This document shows, piece after piece, positions 43,952 to 53,979 of a DNA stretch of 64,000 nucleotides (positions within the stretch are counted from its first letter, which is position 1; each line of letters begins with the position of its first letter). Made by a program: the position numbers and the translations under genes. The notes under the pieces are model-generated. The model ran no database searches. It was not told where the DNA came from and saw nothing but the letters and a program-made list of their open reading frames with translations. The DNA comes from Treponema peruense (lineage in GTDB: Bacteria > Spirochaetota > Spirochaetia > Treponematales > Treponemataceae): NCBI RefSeq assembly GCF_016117655.1, contig NZ_CP064936.1, forward strand, positions 558,001 through 622,000. The letters run 5' to 3'.

Positions 43952-45463
43952 TTATTCAACCTCCGAAACGGGTTTTCCAGAGCCGGGATGTTCGTCTTCC
44001 CAAACCTGTGCAATGCTCAGAATCTTTGCGTCGCTGAACATTGGTCCTGCAAACTGGATTCCAACAGGCATGCTTCCGTTCGCTTCTGAAGTCTTTCCTG
44101 CCGGAACAGAAATTGACGGTATTCTGGAAAGATTTACAAAAGTGGTAAAAAGGTCGCTCAGGTACATCGAAAGAGGATCGTCTACTTTTTGTCCCAGTTT
44201 GAATGCAGGTGTAGGGCAGGTAGGACAAAGGATAATATCGTAAGATTCAAAAAGGGCAGCAATTTCCCTCTGGATTCTTGCTCTTACAGACATTCCTTTT
44301 TTGTAAGTATCGCCCGAGAACTGCTCTGAAAGAACATAGTTTCCTATAATTATTCTGCGTTTTACTTCGGGACCAAAACCTTCTGAACGTGTATCTATGT
44401 AAAGTTCATCATAGCCTTTTTCGTTGTCAACGCGGTTTCCGTAGCGGATTCCGTCAAAGCGGCTTAAGTTGCTGGCGGCTTCTGAAAGTGCAATTACATA
44501 GTAAGAGGCAATTGATGCTTCAAGAATGGGAAGATCAACTGTTTCTATTTTTGCGCCCTTTGATTCAAACCATTTGCGTGTGTCTTCAAAAACTTTAGAA
44601 ACATCAGCGTCCATTCCCTTTGTTTCAAGGAACTGCTTTGGAACGGCAATCTTAAGTTTTGCAAAGTCGGCGTACGGCTTTAAGTCTGCAAGTGAGTGTG
44701 CTTCGGGAAGATCTGCCGAAGTGTCGTCGTACATGTCTACGCCGCTCATTACAGAAAGTGGAAGAGCAATATCCTGCGGAGTGTGGCCAAGAATTCCCAC
44801 CTGGTCAAGAGAAGAACCGTAAGCTACAACACCCCAGCGCGAAAGAACACCGTATGTAGGTTTAAGACCGTAAATTCCGCAGTAACTTGCAGGAAGTCTT
44901 ACCGATCCTCCTGTTTCTGTTCCAAGACCAAATAGAGCCTGGTTTGCGGCAACTGCAGCTGTTGATCCGCCCGAAGATCCGCCCGAAACATAGTCGCGGT
45001 TAATTGGATTGCGTGTAGGTCCGTAAACTGAATATTCCGTAGAAGAACCCATTGCAAATTCATCCTGATTGCAGCGTCCCAGCGGAATAGCGCCTGCTTC
45101 TGTAAGCCTGTTTATTACAGTAGCACTGTAAGGTGCAACATATCCCTTAAGAATTTTGGAAGAGCAGGTGAGTGCTTTTCCGCGCACAGAAATATTGTCT
45201 TTGTTTGCAAAAGGAAGTCCCAGAAGCGGCTTTTTGCTGAACAGCTCGTTAAGGGCTTCGTCTCCTTTTGCTCTGGCCGCGCCAATCTCTTCATCTGCCT
45301 TTGCAGCAAGTGAAAGTGCGTCATCATATATTTCAAGAAATGCGTTAAGTGGAAGGGCCGATTTTTTGTCTGCTTCAAAAACATCCATTGATTTTTTAAC
45401 AAGCGCGGCGCTGGTCGTAGTTCCTGCCTTGAGAGCAGCGATGGTTTCTTTTATTGTCTGCAT
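43952..45463 (-). CDS. gatA: Aspartyl/glutamyl-tRNA amidotransferase subunit A
   Basis: Glutaminase subunit that supplies ammonia to GatB. 503 residues. The amidase triad is Lys88 (PFANKDNI), cis-Ser163 in SGGSSGGSTAAVAANQ and nucleophile Ser188 in GTETGGSVRLPASY. Two bases after gatC and two bases before gatB, so strictly co-transcribed. Confidence 0.97.
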   Translation of the reverse strand: MQTIKETIAALKAGTTTSAALVKKSMDVFEADKKSALPLNAFLEIYDDALSLAAKADEEIGAARAKGDEALNELFSKKPLLGLPFANKDNISVRGKALTCSSKILKGYVAPYSATVINRLTEAGAIPLGRCNQDEFAMGSSTEYSVYGPTRNPINRDYVSGGSSGGSTAAVAANQALFGLGTETGGSVRLPASYCGIYGLKPTYGVLSRWGVVAYGSSLDQVGILGHTPQDIALPLSVMSGVDMYDDTSADLPEAHSLADLKPYADFAKLKIAVPKQFLETKGMDADVSKVFEDTRKWFESKGAKIETVDLPILEASIASYYVIALSEAASNLSRFDGIRYGNRVDNEKGYDELYIDTRSEGFGPEVKRRIIIGNYVLSEQFSGDTYKKGMSVRARIQREIAALFESYDIILCPTCPTPAFKLGQKVDDPLSMYLSDLFTTFVNLSRIPSISVPAGKTSEANGSMPVGIQFAGPMFSDAKILSIAQVWEDEHPGSGKPVSEVE

Positions 45464-45465
45464 AA

Positions 45466-45777
45466 TCAGGCTCCCTCTCCAAGAACTTTCGGGACCTGGA
45501 AGTACCCGTCCAAAAAGTGCTCGCTGACTTTTTTAACGTCGTGCATTTCAAGACCCTGAACAATCTGGTCTTCACGCAGTTTTTCGGCAGTAGTGGTCGG
45601 GTATGCGTCGTAAGGATTTTCGCTGTCATCGTATTTTGAAAGAATGTCGAAGTATCCGACGATTTCGTCTACCTGTTTCTTAAGTGTCACCATGTCGGTG
45701 CTTTCAGGTGAAAGTCTGGAAAGATACAAAAGCTTTTCGAGTGTATCTTCGTTAACTGTACGTTTTGTGTCGTTCAT
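45466..45777 (-). CDS. gatC: Aspartyl/glutamyl-tRNA amidotransferase subunit C
   Basis: 103-residue linker subunit that holds GatA and GatB together. LEKLLYLSRLSPESTDMVTL with VDEIVGYFDIL matches GatC. The ATG at 45,777 has AAGG only two bases away, an unusually close site; a TTG nine bases earlier is possible but has no site. Confidence 0.9.
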   Translation of the reverse strand: MNDTKRTVNEDTLEKLLYLSRLSPESTDMVTLKKQVDEIVGYFDILSKYDDSENPYDAYPTTTAEKLREDQIVQGLEMHDVKKVSEHFLDGYFQVPKVLGEGA

Positions 45778-45858
45778 AACCTTCAATATACTGTATTTTA
45801 TGACTTTATGGAATAGTAAGTAAAAGCAACTTTAACTGCGGTTTATGCAGACAGAAGT

Positions 45859-48033
45859 CTAAAAATCAGTATCTTCTACAAGAAGGGATGATGACTGGTA
45901 TTTGGGAAGAAATTTTTTTATTCCGCCGGTTTCAAAACTTACGGTTACAACGTATTCCCCTTCGCTGTCTTTTGAAGTTGCAATAATTTCACCGTGACCG
46001 TAATCATCGTGGTAAACAAGAGTTCCTTTTTTGTATTTTTTTGCTTCAGGCGGAACATCATCTGCTCCAAAACCAAGGGATGCAGGTTTTTCACCAAGCA
46101 CCCTTACGAGCGACGGAGCAATTTCTGCAAGAAAAGGACTTGGACTCATGTATTTAATCTGTCCGTAAAGTCTGCGGGAGCGACACGATGTAAAATAAAG
46201 TTCATCCTTTGCACGCGTAATTCCAACGTAAAGCAGCCTGCGTTCTTCTTCGAGTTCGGCTTCTGTTTTGTCTTCGCGCGGGAAAATTCCGCCTTCCATG
46301 CCGGTAATAATTACCCTGGGGAACTCAAGTCCCTTTGTGTTGTGAAGCGTGATAAGCGTAACGCGGTCTTCATCGGAGTTTTCGTTCTGAAGGTCAAGCG
46401 TGCGGTCAAGATTAATGTGGTCAAGAAATTCAAGAAGCCCCTGGCGCGTGCATTTGTACGGAACAGCGCTGTTCATAAGTTCGTGAAGGTTTTCTTCTTT
46501 CTGCGTACCGGTTATTTCGTCTTGTTCACGGTGGTAGTCCAGAAGTCCCGACTTTATTACAGCTTCTTTTACAAACTCAGACAGATTTGCCTCAGATTCA
46601 GACGTGCCGGTATTTGCTTCAGCAGATTCTTCATCGGGAATCATTTCATTGAGCGAGTTGAACAAACTGCAGAATTTTTCCATGCCTTCAGCGGCTTTTT
46701 TTGAAAGTTTCATTTTTTGTGCAGCAAATACAAGTGAAGAACCTGTTCCTGCAGCAACGATTCTGTCCTGTGTAGTGGCGCCTATTCCGCGGGCAGGTTT
46801 GTTTACAATTCTTCTGAAAGAAATTTCATCGCGCGGGTTTGCCGTAAACGAAAGCCAGGCAAGTGCATCTTTTATTTCTTCCCTTTCGTAAAACTTAAGC
46901 GAACCTACAATCTGGTAGGGAATTTTCTGGTGAAGGAATTCAGATTCAAAACCGAGTGACTGCGCGTTTGTTCTGTAAAGAACGGCCCAGTTGCTGTACG
47001 GAACACCGGCGTCTGCTGCCTGCATAATGAGTTCCGCGCAAAACTGGGTTTCATCATCCTGCGTCGGCAGAAAAACCATGACGGGCTTTTTTCCTTTACC
47101 GCGAGCTGCAACCAGCGTTTTTCCCAGCCTGCCCGAATTATTTTTTACGACACTGTCTGCACAGGCAAGAATTTCTGCATGGGAGCGGTAGTTTGTTTCA
47201 AGGCGTATAAGTTTTGTTCCGGGAAAATGCTCCTGAAAGTTCAGAATGTTCTGTACTTCTGCTCCGCGGAATTTGTAAATGCTCTGGTCATCGTCACCTA
47301 CAACGCAGACGTATGTTCCCGAACCTTCGTCCACGCCTGACAAAAGCTGCAGAAACTTAAATTGCGCGACGTTGGAGTCCTGGTATTCGTCTACCATAAT
47401 CACTTTGTAGCGGCTGTGGGTTTCGCGTCTTATAAATTCATTGTCGCGCAGAATTTCGTACGGAAGCATTATTAAATCCCCAAAGTCCACATTTCCTGTG
47501 TCGCGCAGGCGTTTCTGGTAAGAAGCATAAATGTCAGCAAATTCGGGGTCGGCTTCAATCTGTTCAAGTTCTGGAGAGTCAGGTGAAAGACAGTAATCTT
47601 TTGCAAGTGAAATTTTATGTGCCAGGCGTGAAGCATCTTTTTTTGTAAGGGACGGAACAGCCTTGCACAAAAGTGTTATCATGTCATCGTCATCGTAAAC
47701 TGTAAAATTTTTGTCAACGCCTGCAAGTCCGGCATGCTTTCTTAAAAAATATGCACCGAATGAATGGAATGTGCGGATTTGTGCAAAACGTGCGCGTTCT
47801 TCTATGTTTACTGCGCGTTCCTGCATTTCAGAAGCGGCTTTTTTTGTAAAAGTAACTGCAAGAATTCCGACCGGGTCAACCTGGCATTCCCTTATGAGCC
47901 AGGCAATTTTTGTAGTAATAACGCGTGTCTTTCCTGAACCTGCGCCTGCCAGAATCAAAAGAGGAGAGCCTGTGTGTTCAACTGCGGCCCTCTGTTCACT
48001 GTTCAGTACGCCAAGATAGTCATCTGCCAACAT
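45859..48033 (-). CDS. UvrD/PcrA/Rep-type ATP-dependent DNA helicase
   Basis: 724-residue superfamily 1 3'-5' helicase for repair and replication-fork maintenance. The ATG at 48,033 has GCGGAG upstream; a further ATG at 48,054 lies without a site deeper in rimO. Walker A LAGAGSGKTRVI (residues 29-40), motif II VDEYQDSN, motif III GDDDQSIYKFRGAE, motif VI LLYVGITRAKDELYF. The C-terminal KGTLVYHDDYGHGEIIA is the tudor-like tail of PcrA. Overlaps the rimO stop by 14 bases. gatC starts 81 bases after it. Confidence 0.93.
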   Translation of the reverse strand: MLADDYLGVLNSEQRAAVEHTGSPLLILAGAGSGKTRVITTKIAWLIRECQVDPVGILAVTFTKKAASEMQERAVNIEERARFAQIRTFHSFGAYFLRKHAGLAGVDKNFTVYDDDDMITLLCKAVPSLTKKDASRLAHKISLAKDYCLSPDSPELEQIEADPEFADIYASYQKRLRDTGNVDFGDLIMLPYEILRDNEFIRRETHSRYKVIMVDEYQDSNVAQFKFLQLLSGVDEGSGTYVCVVGDDDQSIYKFRGAEVQNILNFQEHFPGTKLIRLETNYRSHAEILACADSVVKNNSGRLGKTLVAARGKGKKPVMVFLPTQDDETQFCAELIMQAADAGVPYSNWAVLYRTNAQSLGFESEFLHQKIPYQIVGSLKFYEREEIKDALAWLSFTANPRDEISFRRIVNKPARGIGATTQDRIVAAGTGSSLVFAAQKMKLSKKAAEGMEKFCSLFNSLNEMIPDEESAEANTGTSESEANLSEFVKEAVIKSGLLDYHREQDEITGTQKEENLHELMNSAVPYKCTRQGLLEFLDHINLDRTLDLQNENSDEDRVTLITLHNTKGLEFPRVIITGMEGGIFPREDKTEAELEEERRLLYVGITRAKDELYFTSCRSRRLYGQIKYMSPSPFLAEIAPSLVRVLGEKPASLGFGADDVPPEAKKYKKGTLVYHDDYGHGEIIATSKDSEGEYVVTVSFETGGIKKFLPKYQSSSLLVEDTDF

Positions 48034-49474
48034 AGTCTCCGCTAATGTCAACATCGCTCGAGCTTTGTGCCTGTACTTTTACGACAGCACCCGGAACAAC
48101 GGCATTTACGGCATTTTCATCGTCACTGTCAAAGCGCACAACAACGCTTCCGTCTACTTCAGGGGCATCAAACCATGCGCGTCCTATTGCAAAACAGTCG
48201 GTTTCGCCTTCTGCCGGTGACAGAACTTCTTCTATAAGAACATCGTATGTTTTTCCGCAGCGTGAAGCAAGAGATTCTCTTGTAATCTGAGCCTGAATTT
48301 TTTTGAGTTCTTCTGCGCGTGCCTTTGCTTTTTTTGAACTTACGCGGCCTTTCATGGAATAAGCCGGAGTGTCTTCTTCTCTGCTATAGTCAAAACAGCC
48401 CGACCAGTCGCTTCTTATTTTTGCAAGGAACTCTTTTGTGGCAAGGGCGTTTTCCTCTGTTTCACCGGGGAAACCTGTAAGAAAAGTTGTGCGTATGCAG
48501 CTTTCGGGAAGTTCGCGTCTTATAAGGGCAACAAGTGCTTCGTAAGATTCTGCTGAACCTTTTCTGTTCATTGCGTGTATTATCTGAGTGTCACCCGACT
48601 GGAACGGAATGTCAAAGTAGGGCAAAAAGCGTGAATCTTTTTTCATTACTTCAAGAATGTCTGGGTTAAAGTGGTCGGGGTGAATGTACAAAAGCCTTAT
48701 CTTAAAATCGCCTTCGAGTGCGCTTATTTTAACCATAAGGTCATGCAGCGGTGAATAACCGTGTTTTTTTGTAAAGTCTGCATCTGAACTGATAGGTGCT
48801 GCAAGTCCTTTGTAAATTACATCGTGCCAGTTTGCACCTGTTGCAAAAACGTCGTCGGTTTTTCCGCAGCCGTACGCAGCCAAATCCTGGCCAATAAGAT
48901 TTATTTCTTTTACACCGCCATCAGAAAGCGATTTGATTTCTTTTACAATGTCATCTGCATTTCTTGACCGCAGTTCTCCCCTGATTACGGGAATTGCGCA
49001 GAAAGTGCAGCGGTTGTCGCAGCCTTCGGTAATTTTTACAAAAGCACTGCCTTTGAACGAAAGAAGCGTGTTCCGTTCGCCGCAGCATACGCCTTTTTGC
49101 GGTGGTGTAAGAACCGGCCTTTCGTCTTCAAAAAGAGACTGAACAGTACCGTCTATGAGAGAAAGATCTCCGTTGCCGAATATTCCGTCTGCTTCGGGAA
49201 GTTCTGTCCTGAAAACATCTGCATAGCGTTCGGCAAGACAGCCTGCCAGAAGAATTTTTGCTTTTGGGTGACATTTTCTTGCGTCCATGAGGGAATCAAG
49301 GCTTTCTTTTTTTGCGCTTTCAATAAAACCGCAACTGTTTACAATAATAATGTCTGCTTCACTGCTGTCACTGACTCTTTTTAGTCCCATGTTTTCAAGT
49401 CTGGAAATAATGATTTCGCCGTCAACCTGATTTTTTGCACAACCGTGCTGGTCAAGAAAAAAAGTCTTAGTCAA
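48020..49474 (-). CDS. rimO: Ribosomal protein S12 methylthiotransferase
   Basis: Radical SAM enzyme that adds a methylthio group to an Asp of ribosomal protein S12. 484 residues. N-terminal UPF0004 domain with DQHGCAKNQVDGE (Cys12), VNSCGF and LLAGCLAERY; radical SAM motif EGCDNRCTFCAIP (C-x3-C-x2-C); a C-terminal TRAM domain for substrate binding. Starts inside the end of the rodZ-like gene (8-base overlap). Confidence 0.95.
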   Translation of the reverse strand: MTKTFFLDQHGCAKNQVDGEIIISRLENMGLKRVSDSSEADIIIVNSCGFIESAKKESLDSLMDARKCHPKAKILLAGCLAERYADVFRTELPEADGIFGNGDLSLIDGTVQSLFEDERPVLTPPQKGVCCGERNTLLSFKGSAFVKITEGCDNRCTFCAIPVIRGELRSRNADDIVKEIKSLSDGGVKEINLIGQDLAAYGCGKTDDVFATGANWHDVIYKGLAAPISSDADFTKKHGYSPLHDLMVKISALEGDFKIRLLYIHPDHFNPDILEVMKKDSRFLPYFDIPFQSGDTQIIHAMNRKGSAESYEALVALIRRELPESCIRTTFLTGFPGETEENALATKEFLAKIRSDWSGCFDYSREEDTPAYSMKGRVSSKKAKARAEELKKIQAQITRESLASRCGKTYDVLIEEVLSPAEGETDCFAIGRAWFDAPEVDGSVVVRFDSDDENAVNAVVPGAVVKVQAQSSSDVDISGDYVGR

Positions 49475-50579
49475 GTTCTACCACCACAAGCCTGTATTTT
49501 CCGTCATTGTCGCGTACCCATTTAATGTCTTCTACCTTAATCTGACCGGCTCTTCCTACTTCGAGGTCATAGGTTGAAGTATCTGCGATAATCTGAATTT
49601 TCATTGCATTGATGTTGCTCATCCAAAGGCGGATTCCGTTGCTTGCAGTTACGTTTACAATTCCGCCGCTCTTGTAGTAGTCTTCCACGCTCTGCTGTCT
49701 GTCTACCCTGTAGCGGAACACACATGAGCCTCTGAACGAAACATTTACTGTAAACGGATACGCTCTTGTATCTTCCAAAATTACAGTCTGCTTTGAAGTT
49801 GTTTTTACTACAGCCTGAACAGGGATTTCTGAAACGTTTGTCTGTTCTGCTTCGGTATCGTCAATCACAACAAGTGACGGATCTTTAAGGAACATTCTTG
49901 TTTCGGCACCGTGGGCACCGTCTTTTGAACTTACGTCGCTCAGGTAGATTACGATGTCTCCCTGTCTGTCACCGTCAATGTCCAGTTCGCGTTCTTCGCT
50001 CAGTTCAATAATCTGAGACCCCGAAGGAGTCTGGAGTGTAAGGTTGCCCAGAGTGTTGCTTACTGTAAGAATGATGTTGCCTTTGCCGGTTTTTGGTGCA
50101 ATAAGAATCTGGTCGCCTTTGTAAAGCCTGCGTGTTTCTGGCTTGCCGCTGAAAGTGTACTGGTGCGTGCGAGACTTTTCTACAATTTCATTTTCTTTTT
50201 CGATTTTTTTCTGCGGAACATTAAAGAGACCAAAGTAAAGGTAAAGGCCTGTTGCAATAAGAACGGCAGCTGCCGCAATCCAGATAATCAAAACAAGATG
50301 CTTTGGCGTACTTTTTTCAAGAAGTTCGGTTGGTACAGGCTGTTCCTGAGTTTTTTTTGCTTTGAACAGACTGATTATTTTGGCTGAATCTATTTCAAGA
50401 AAGTCGCAGTAATTTTTAAGAAATCCTACGATGTAAGTTTCGCTTGAAAAAACATCTGTATCTTCTTTTTCAAGTGCTTCTATATAATTGCGCGGAATAC
50501 ATGTCTTCTGGGAAACTTCTTCAAAATCGTATCCCTTTTCTTCTCTTTGTTTTCTTAAAATTTCACCATAGCTTTCCAT
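49467..50579 (-). CDS. RodZ-like membrane protein with N-terminal helix-turn-helix
   Basis: 370 residues. Residues 1-75 form an Xre-type HTH (YGEILRKQREEKGYDFEEVS, IPRNYIEALEKED) as in RodZ; one transmembrane helix at about 94-118; then a long periplasmic part with beta domain, ending in DUF4115-like strands (SFRGSCVFRYRVDRQQ). RodZ proteins tie MreB to the envelope and guide cell shape. The periplasmic part is longer than usual and carries an extra beta domain (KTGKGNIILTVSNTLGNLTL). Six bases after lolA. Confidence 0.85.
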   Translation of the reverse strand: MESYGEILRKQREEKGYDFEEVSQKTCIPRNYIEALEKEDTDVFSSETYIVGFLKNYCDFLEIDSAKIISLFKAKKTQEQPVPTELLEKSTPKHLVLIIWIAAAAVLIATGLYLYFGLFNVPQKKIEKENEIVEKSRTHQYTFSGKPETRRLYKGDQILIAPKTGKGNIILTVSNTLGNLTLQTPSGSQIIELSEERELDIDGDRQGDIVIYLSDVSSKDGAHGAETRMFLKDPSLVVIDDTEAEQTNVSEIPVQAVVKTTSKQTVILEDTRAYPFTVNVSFRGSCVFRYRVDRQQSVEDYYKSGGIVNVTASNGIRLWMSNINAMKIQIIADTSTYDLEVGRAGQIKVEDIKWVRDNDGKYRLVVVELD

Positions 50580-50585
50580 TCTGAA

Positions 50586-51245
50586 TTACTCCGCAAAAAG
50601 AAAATTGTTGTAAGTGTTTGCGGATGAAGGCGGGTCGTAAATGAAGCGCTGGTCCGTCATGTTTGTATTGAGATTGTAATTGTAAAAGTCAAAGGTATAG
50701 GTTTCGTTCTGCGCAGTGGTTGCTACAACGCGTCTTATAAGCTTTTCGTCGGGACTGATAGAAAGCCTGATTGTAGAAAACGCTTCCGAAGTTGAACGGC
50801 TGTAAAGCATGAGGTTAACGACCATTTCATCGCTTCCTTCGTCGAGTGGAACAGAGTCCTGTCCGCTTTCATAAGCAATCGTGTAGTATCTGCGCATAAG
50901 GTTTAGTCCCTGTACAGTCGCGGCCGTAGCTCCGTTTTTGTCTACGGACTGCTCAAGAATTGCCTGTGAGCCGGGAAGGTAAATTGTAAGCATATCGCCG
51001 TTGAACAGAAGAACCTGTTCGGCAGGGTCTGTAAAGTCAATGCGCAACATTTCCGGCCGCTTGAAACTTACTTTTCCCTGCATTTTCTGCTTGCCTATAG
51101 AAATATCTGCATCAACCTCGTAGTCGTGGATTGTGGCATAATAGTCGCTTATTGTCTTAAAAAAATCTCCTGCCGTAGTAATTTTCTGCGCGCCAAGAAC
51201 TGCACAGAAAAACATTGCTACAAAGGAAAGAATGTATTTTTTCAT
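50586..51245 (-). CDS. LolA-family outer-membrane lipoprotein carrier
   Basis: 219 residues with a signal peptide (cleavage likely after ALGA near residue 19). HDYEVDADISIGKQKMQGKVSF and PEMLRIDFTDPAEQVLLFNGD match the LolA beta-barrel half that shields the lipids of lipoproteins in transit. In an organism with so many lipoproteins a LolA-like chaperone is expected. First gene of a four-gene operon (rodZ-like, rimO, pcrA-like follow). Confidence 0.85.
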   Translation of the reverse strand: MKKYILSFVAMFFCAVLGAQKITTAGDFFKTISDYYATIHDYEVDADISIGKQKMQGKVSFKRPEMLRIDFTDPAEQVLLFNGDMLTIYLPGSQAILEQSVDKNGATAATVQGLNLMRRYYTIAYESGQDSVPLDEGSDEMVVNLMLYSRSTSEAFSTIRLSISPDEKLIRRVVATTAQNETYTFDFYNYNLNTNMTDQRFIYDPPSSANTYNNFLFAE

Positions 51246-51303
51246 TTTATAAAAGCTCCGGAAAGAGGATAGTCGTTTTTAAAGGAATATTTCCCAATTC
51301 AAT

Positions 51304-51332
51304 ATAATAGATAAATATACAAAAAGCGTCAA
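51304..51332 (-). promoter_or_regulatory. Promoter of the lolA-rodZ-rimO-pcrA operon
   Basis: TTGACG (51,332-51,327), 17-bp spacer, TATTAT (51,309-51,304); leader of about 50 bases with GGAG before the ATG. Confidence 0.75.
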
Positions 51333-51367
51333 TCAGTTTGACTTTGCCCCGTGTTTGCGAACCGACT

Positions 51368-52504
51368 TTACTGCTTCTGAAAAAGACGCTTTATTTCTTC
51401 AAGAACGGCAAGCGCATTTATTCCGGACTGGATTGTAGAAAGAAGAGGCGCCCTGTTGTCCAGAAAGTCCACTGCATTTTTTATCATGTTTGCAAAGAAA
51501 AGCGTCTTTTTGGGAAGTTTTACGCTTTTGTCTGCGGCAAGGGAATAGAATCCGCTGTAAAGGGTTGAATTTTCACGCCTGTAGAGTTTAAGGTAGCCGT
51601 TTCCTATGCAGATTCTGCCTTGTGTTCCGGTAATTGTAACTTCGAAGGAAAAAAATCTTGAACGGCCGCTCATCGAGATTGTAATATCTGGGCAAAGTCC
51701 GTTGGAATAGTGCGCAGAAAACTGCCTTATGTTCTGCTTTTCGTCCCTGAATATTCCGGTAAGAACAGGTTCGTTAAGAAGTTGGCTTAGTGTAAAAGAA
51801 GGCTTTTGTTCGGTAATGCTTTTTGCCATTGAAAGAAGGCCACCCTTTTTTTCTTCGTGGTAAGCCTTTTGTATTGTTCCCGAAATCTGTGAGTCTTTTT
51901 CAAGAAAATACAGAACTGCGTCAACAAGATGTGTTCCGTCGTGAAGCAGACTGTATGCCCCGGAATTTTCTTCTGCCGGATTGTATACGCATAAACTTGA
52001 ACAGAGACAGGCGTTTATTGACTGGACCGGCCCTATTGAAGACAGATATTTTTTTGCCGTTTTGAAGTCTTCTGCAAAGCGCCGCTCGTGGTTTACAAGA
52101 ACAGGTACTCCGAAACTTTCTGCCACAGCTTGAATGTATTTTGCTTCATCCATGTTGAGCGCAACTGGTTTTTCAAGAATTACCAGTTTTGGTTTTGATT
52201 TGATTGCTTCTACGGCTTCTTTCTGATGTGCGTTTTCGTTTACTGCAATGACGATTATGTCGGGGCGGTGCCTGGCATAAAGGTTTGCGCTGTCTGTGTA
52301 GACTGCGGCCTTTCTGTTTGCTTCATGCCAGGCTTTGAGTGCGCATTCGTCCGTATCGCACCCGGCGATAATCTTAATGCGGGGATTGTCATTTAATGCC
52401 GACGTGTGGCTTGCGGGCTGCTCTCTTTTTTTGTCCAGTCCAAGGCTGTAACCTATGCGCCCCAAGCCAACGATGGCCGCAGTATATGGTTTTTCCGCCG
52501 CCAT
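51368..52504 (-). CDS. Gfo/Idh/MocA-family oxidoreductase
   Basis: 378 residues. Rossmann NAD(P) site IVGLGRIGYSLG (Gly13, 15, 18), second motif AGCDTDE, and the catalytic EKPVAL near residue 130 followed by HERRFAEDF. C-terminal part DGTHLVDAVLYFL is the family's His-containing active-site segment. Members act on sugars, inositols and related alcohols; the substrate cannot be told. It begins nine bases after purB with no clear ribosome binding site, so it is probably translated by coupling. Confidence 0.88.
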   Translation of the reverse strand: MAAEKPYTAAIVGLGRIGYSLGLDKKREQPASHTSALNDNPRIKIIAGCDTDECALKAWHEANRKAAVYTDSANLYARHRPDIIVIAVNENAHQKEAVEAIKSKPKLVILEKPVALNMDEAKYIQAVAESFGVPVLVNHERRFAEDFKTAKKYLSSIGPVQSINACLCSSLCVYNPAEENSGAYSLLHDGTHLVDAVLYFLEKDSQISGTIQKAYHEEKKGGLLSMAKSITEQKPSFTLSQLLNEPVLTGIFRDEKQNIRQFSAHYSNGLCPDITISMSGRSRFFSFEVTITGTQGRICIGNGYLKLYRRENSTLYSGFYSLAADKSVKLPKKTLFFANMIKNAVDFLDNRAPLLSTIQSGINALAVLEEIKRLFQKQ

Positions 52505-52513
52505 CGCTTATGC

Positions 52514-53944
52514 CTAGTTGTTTTTTTCCATAAGTTCTGCGTACTTCTTTGCAAGTCTGCGTGACTTTACGGCAGCGAGTCCGTGGTAGCGTGCAGGATC
52601 TTCGAAGAAAGTAGCCGGGTTTTCTACGCCGAGTTTTTCGAGCTGGGCAGTAATCTTCTGGTAAGCGTCTGTATGTGTTTTGAGAACTTCGAAGAATGTT
52701 TTTCCTGTCTGTTCTGCTTCGAGTGTAATCTTTCTGATAACTTCGTGACCGTCGTTGACACCTGCTTCTCCAAGAAGAATGTATGCCGGTTCTGCAAGTA
52801 CACCGCCTTTTACCTTTCCGCCGGCACTTGCAAGGTTCTTTGCCATGCTTTCGTGGTCTGCCTGAAGTCCCGAAACAACAGACTTCATTCTTGAAACTGC
52901 CATTGTAAATCCTGCAACATAATCTGCAATAAAGCGCTGGCTTGCACTGTTTGTAAGGTCACGCTGGTGTTCTGAAATCTGATCCATGTAGAAAGTAATT
53001 ACACGCGGGCACATTGCCTTCCAGAGAGACTTTACGTGTTCGCTGTTCCACGGGTTGCGTTTTTGCGGCATTGTGGAAGAACCGACCTGTGTGGAAGCAA
53101 AGTATTCGAATACTTCACCAATCTCGCTTCGCTGAAGGTTGCGCAGATCGTCTGCAAGGTTTGCAATAATTCCGAAGGCAACATTCATCTCAAGAAGAAG
53201 GCGAAGAAGGTATTCTGGTTCTACAAGCTGGTTTGAATATTCACTTGGTTTGAGTCCAAGGAATTCAAGGTAAATGCGTTCGAGTTCTTCTGGGTCTTTT
53301 ACAATCATGCTGGGGCCGTTGTATGAACCTACAGGTCCTGCAAGTTTTCCCTTAAGCTGGTCGCTGAGTTCTTCTATGCGAAGAATTGATTTTCCAAGAC
53401 GGCTTACGAATTCTGCAATTGACCATCCGAAAGTAATGGGAACTGCGTGCTGTCCGTGAGTGCGTCCTACCTGCGGGGTTTCTGCTTCGCGGTCTGCAAT
53501 AGCGCACAGTGCCTTTTCAAGAGCCTTGAGTTCGGGAAGTACAACTTTTTTTGTAACATCTCTCATGCGGCAGGAAAGGGCAGTGTCAAGAATATCTACG
53601 CTGGTTGCTCCAAGGTGAACAAGCGGTCCCAGGTCTGCAGGAACCATTGTTTTCATTACGTTTACAAGAGCGCGGATATTGTGCTTTGTTTTTTCTTCTT
53701 CCTTATATACAGCTTCTGGATCTACTGAAGCGGCAATAACGTCTAGCTTGTCAGAGATGTCCTGTGTAAGCTGTCCGCGGATCTTGAGGTGTGCCTTTAC
53801 AAGAGCGGCTTCTGCCTTTGCGCAGCTTCTGATGCTGGCCTCTTCAGAAATATATTTTGTGAGACCGTCGAAAACCGCAGATTCTGACTTTGAGTATCTG
53901 TGGTCAATACAAGAAATGTTTTCAAAAATATTGCGTGTTTCCAT
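52514..53944 (-). CDS. purB: Adenylosuccinate lyase
   Basis: Two steps of purine synthesis: cleavage of SAICAR and of adenylosuccinate. 476 residues from the ATG at 53,944. HLGATSVDILDTALSCRM, GRTHGQHAVPITFG and the signature SSTMPQKRNPWNSE are diagnostic. An in-frame ATG at 54,010 is upstream of the promoter and is rejected: TTGATT and CATAAT lie just before 53,944, leaving six bases between the -10 box and the start, so the mRNA is leaderless. Divergent from recQ. Confidence 0.95.
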   Translation of the reverse strand: METRNIFENISCIDHRYSKSESAVFDGLTKYISEEASIRSCAKAEAALVKAHLKIRGQLTQDISDKLDVIAASVDPEAVYKEEEKTKHNIRALVNVMKTMVPADLGPLVHLGATSVDILDTALSCRMRDVTKKVVLPELKALEKALCAIADREAETPQVGRTHGQHAVPITFGWSIAEFVSRLGKSILRIEELSDQLKGKLAGPVGSYNGPSMIVKDPEELERIYLEFLGLKPSEYSNQLVEPEYLLRLLLEMNVAFGIIANLADDLRNLQRSEIGEVFEYFASTQVGSSTMPQKRNPWNSEHVKSLWKAMCPRVITFYMDQISEHQRDLTNSASQRFIADYVAGFTMAVSRMKSVVSGLQADHESMAKNLASAGGKVKGGVLAEPAYILLGEAGVNDGHEVIRKITLEAEQTGKTFFEVLKTHTDAYQKITAQLEKLGVENPATFFEDPARYHGLAAVKSRRLAKKYAELMEKNN

Positions 53945-53950
53945 ATTTGG

Positions 53951-53979
53951 ATTATGGAACAAAGATATAAAAAAATCAA
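53951..53979 (-). promoter_or_regulatory. Promoter for leaderless purB mRNA
   Basis: TTGATT (53,979-53,974), 17-bp spacer, CATAAT (53,956-53,951), six bases to the ATG at 53,944. Confidence 0.75.
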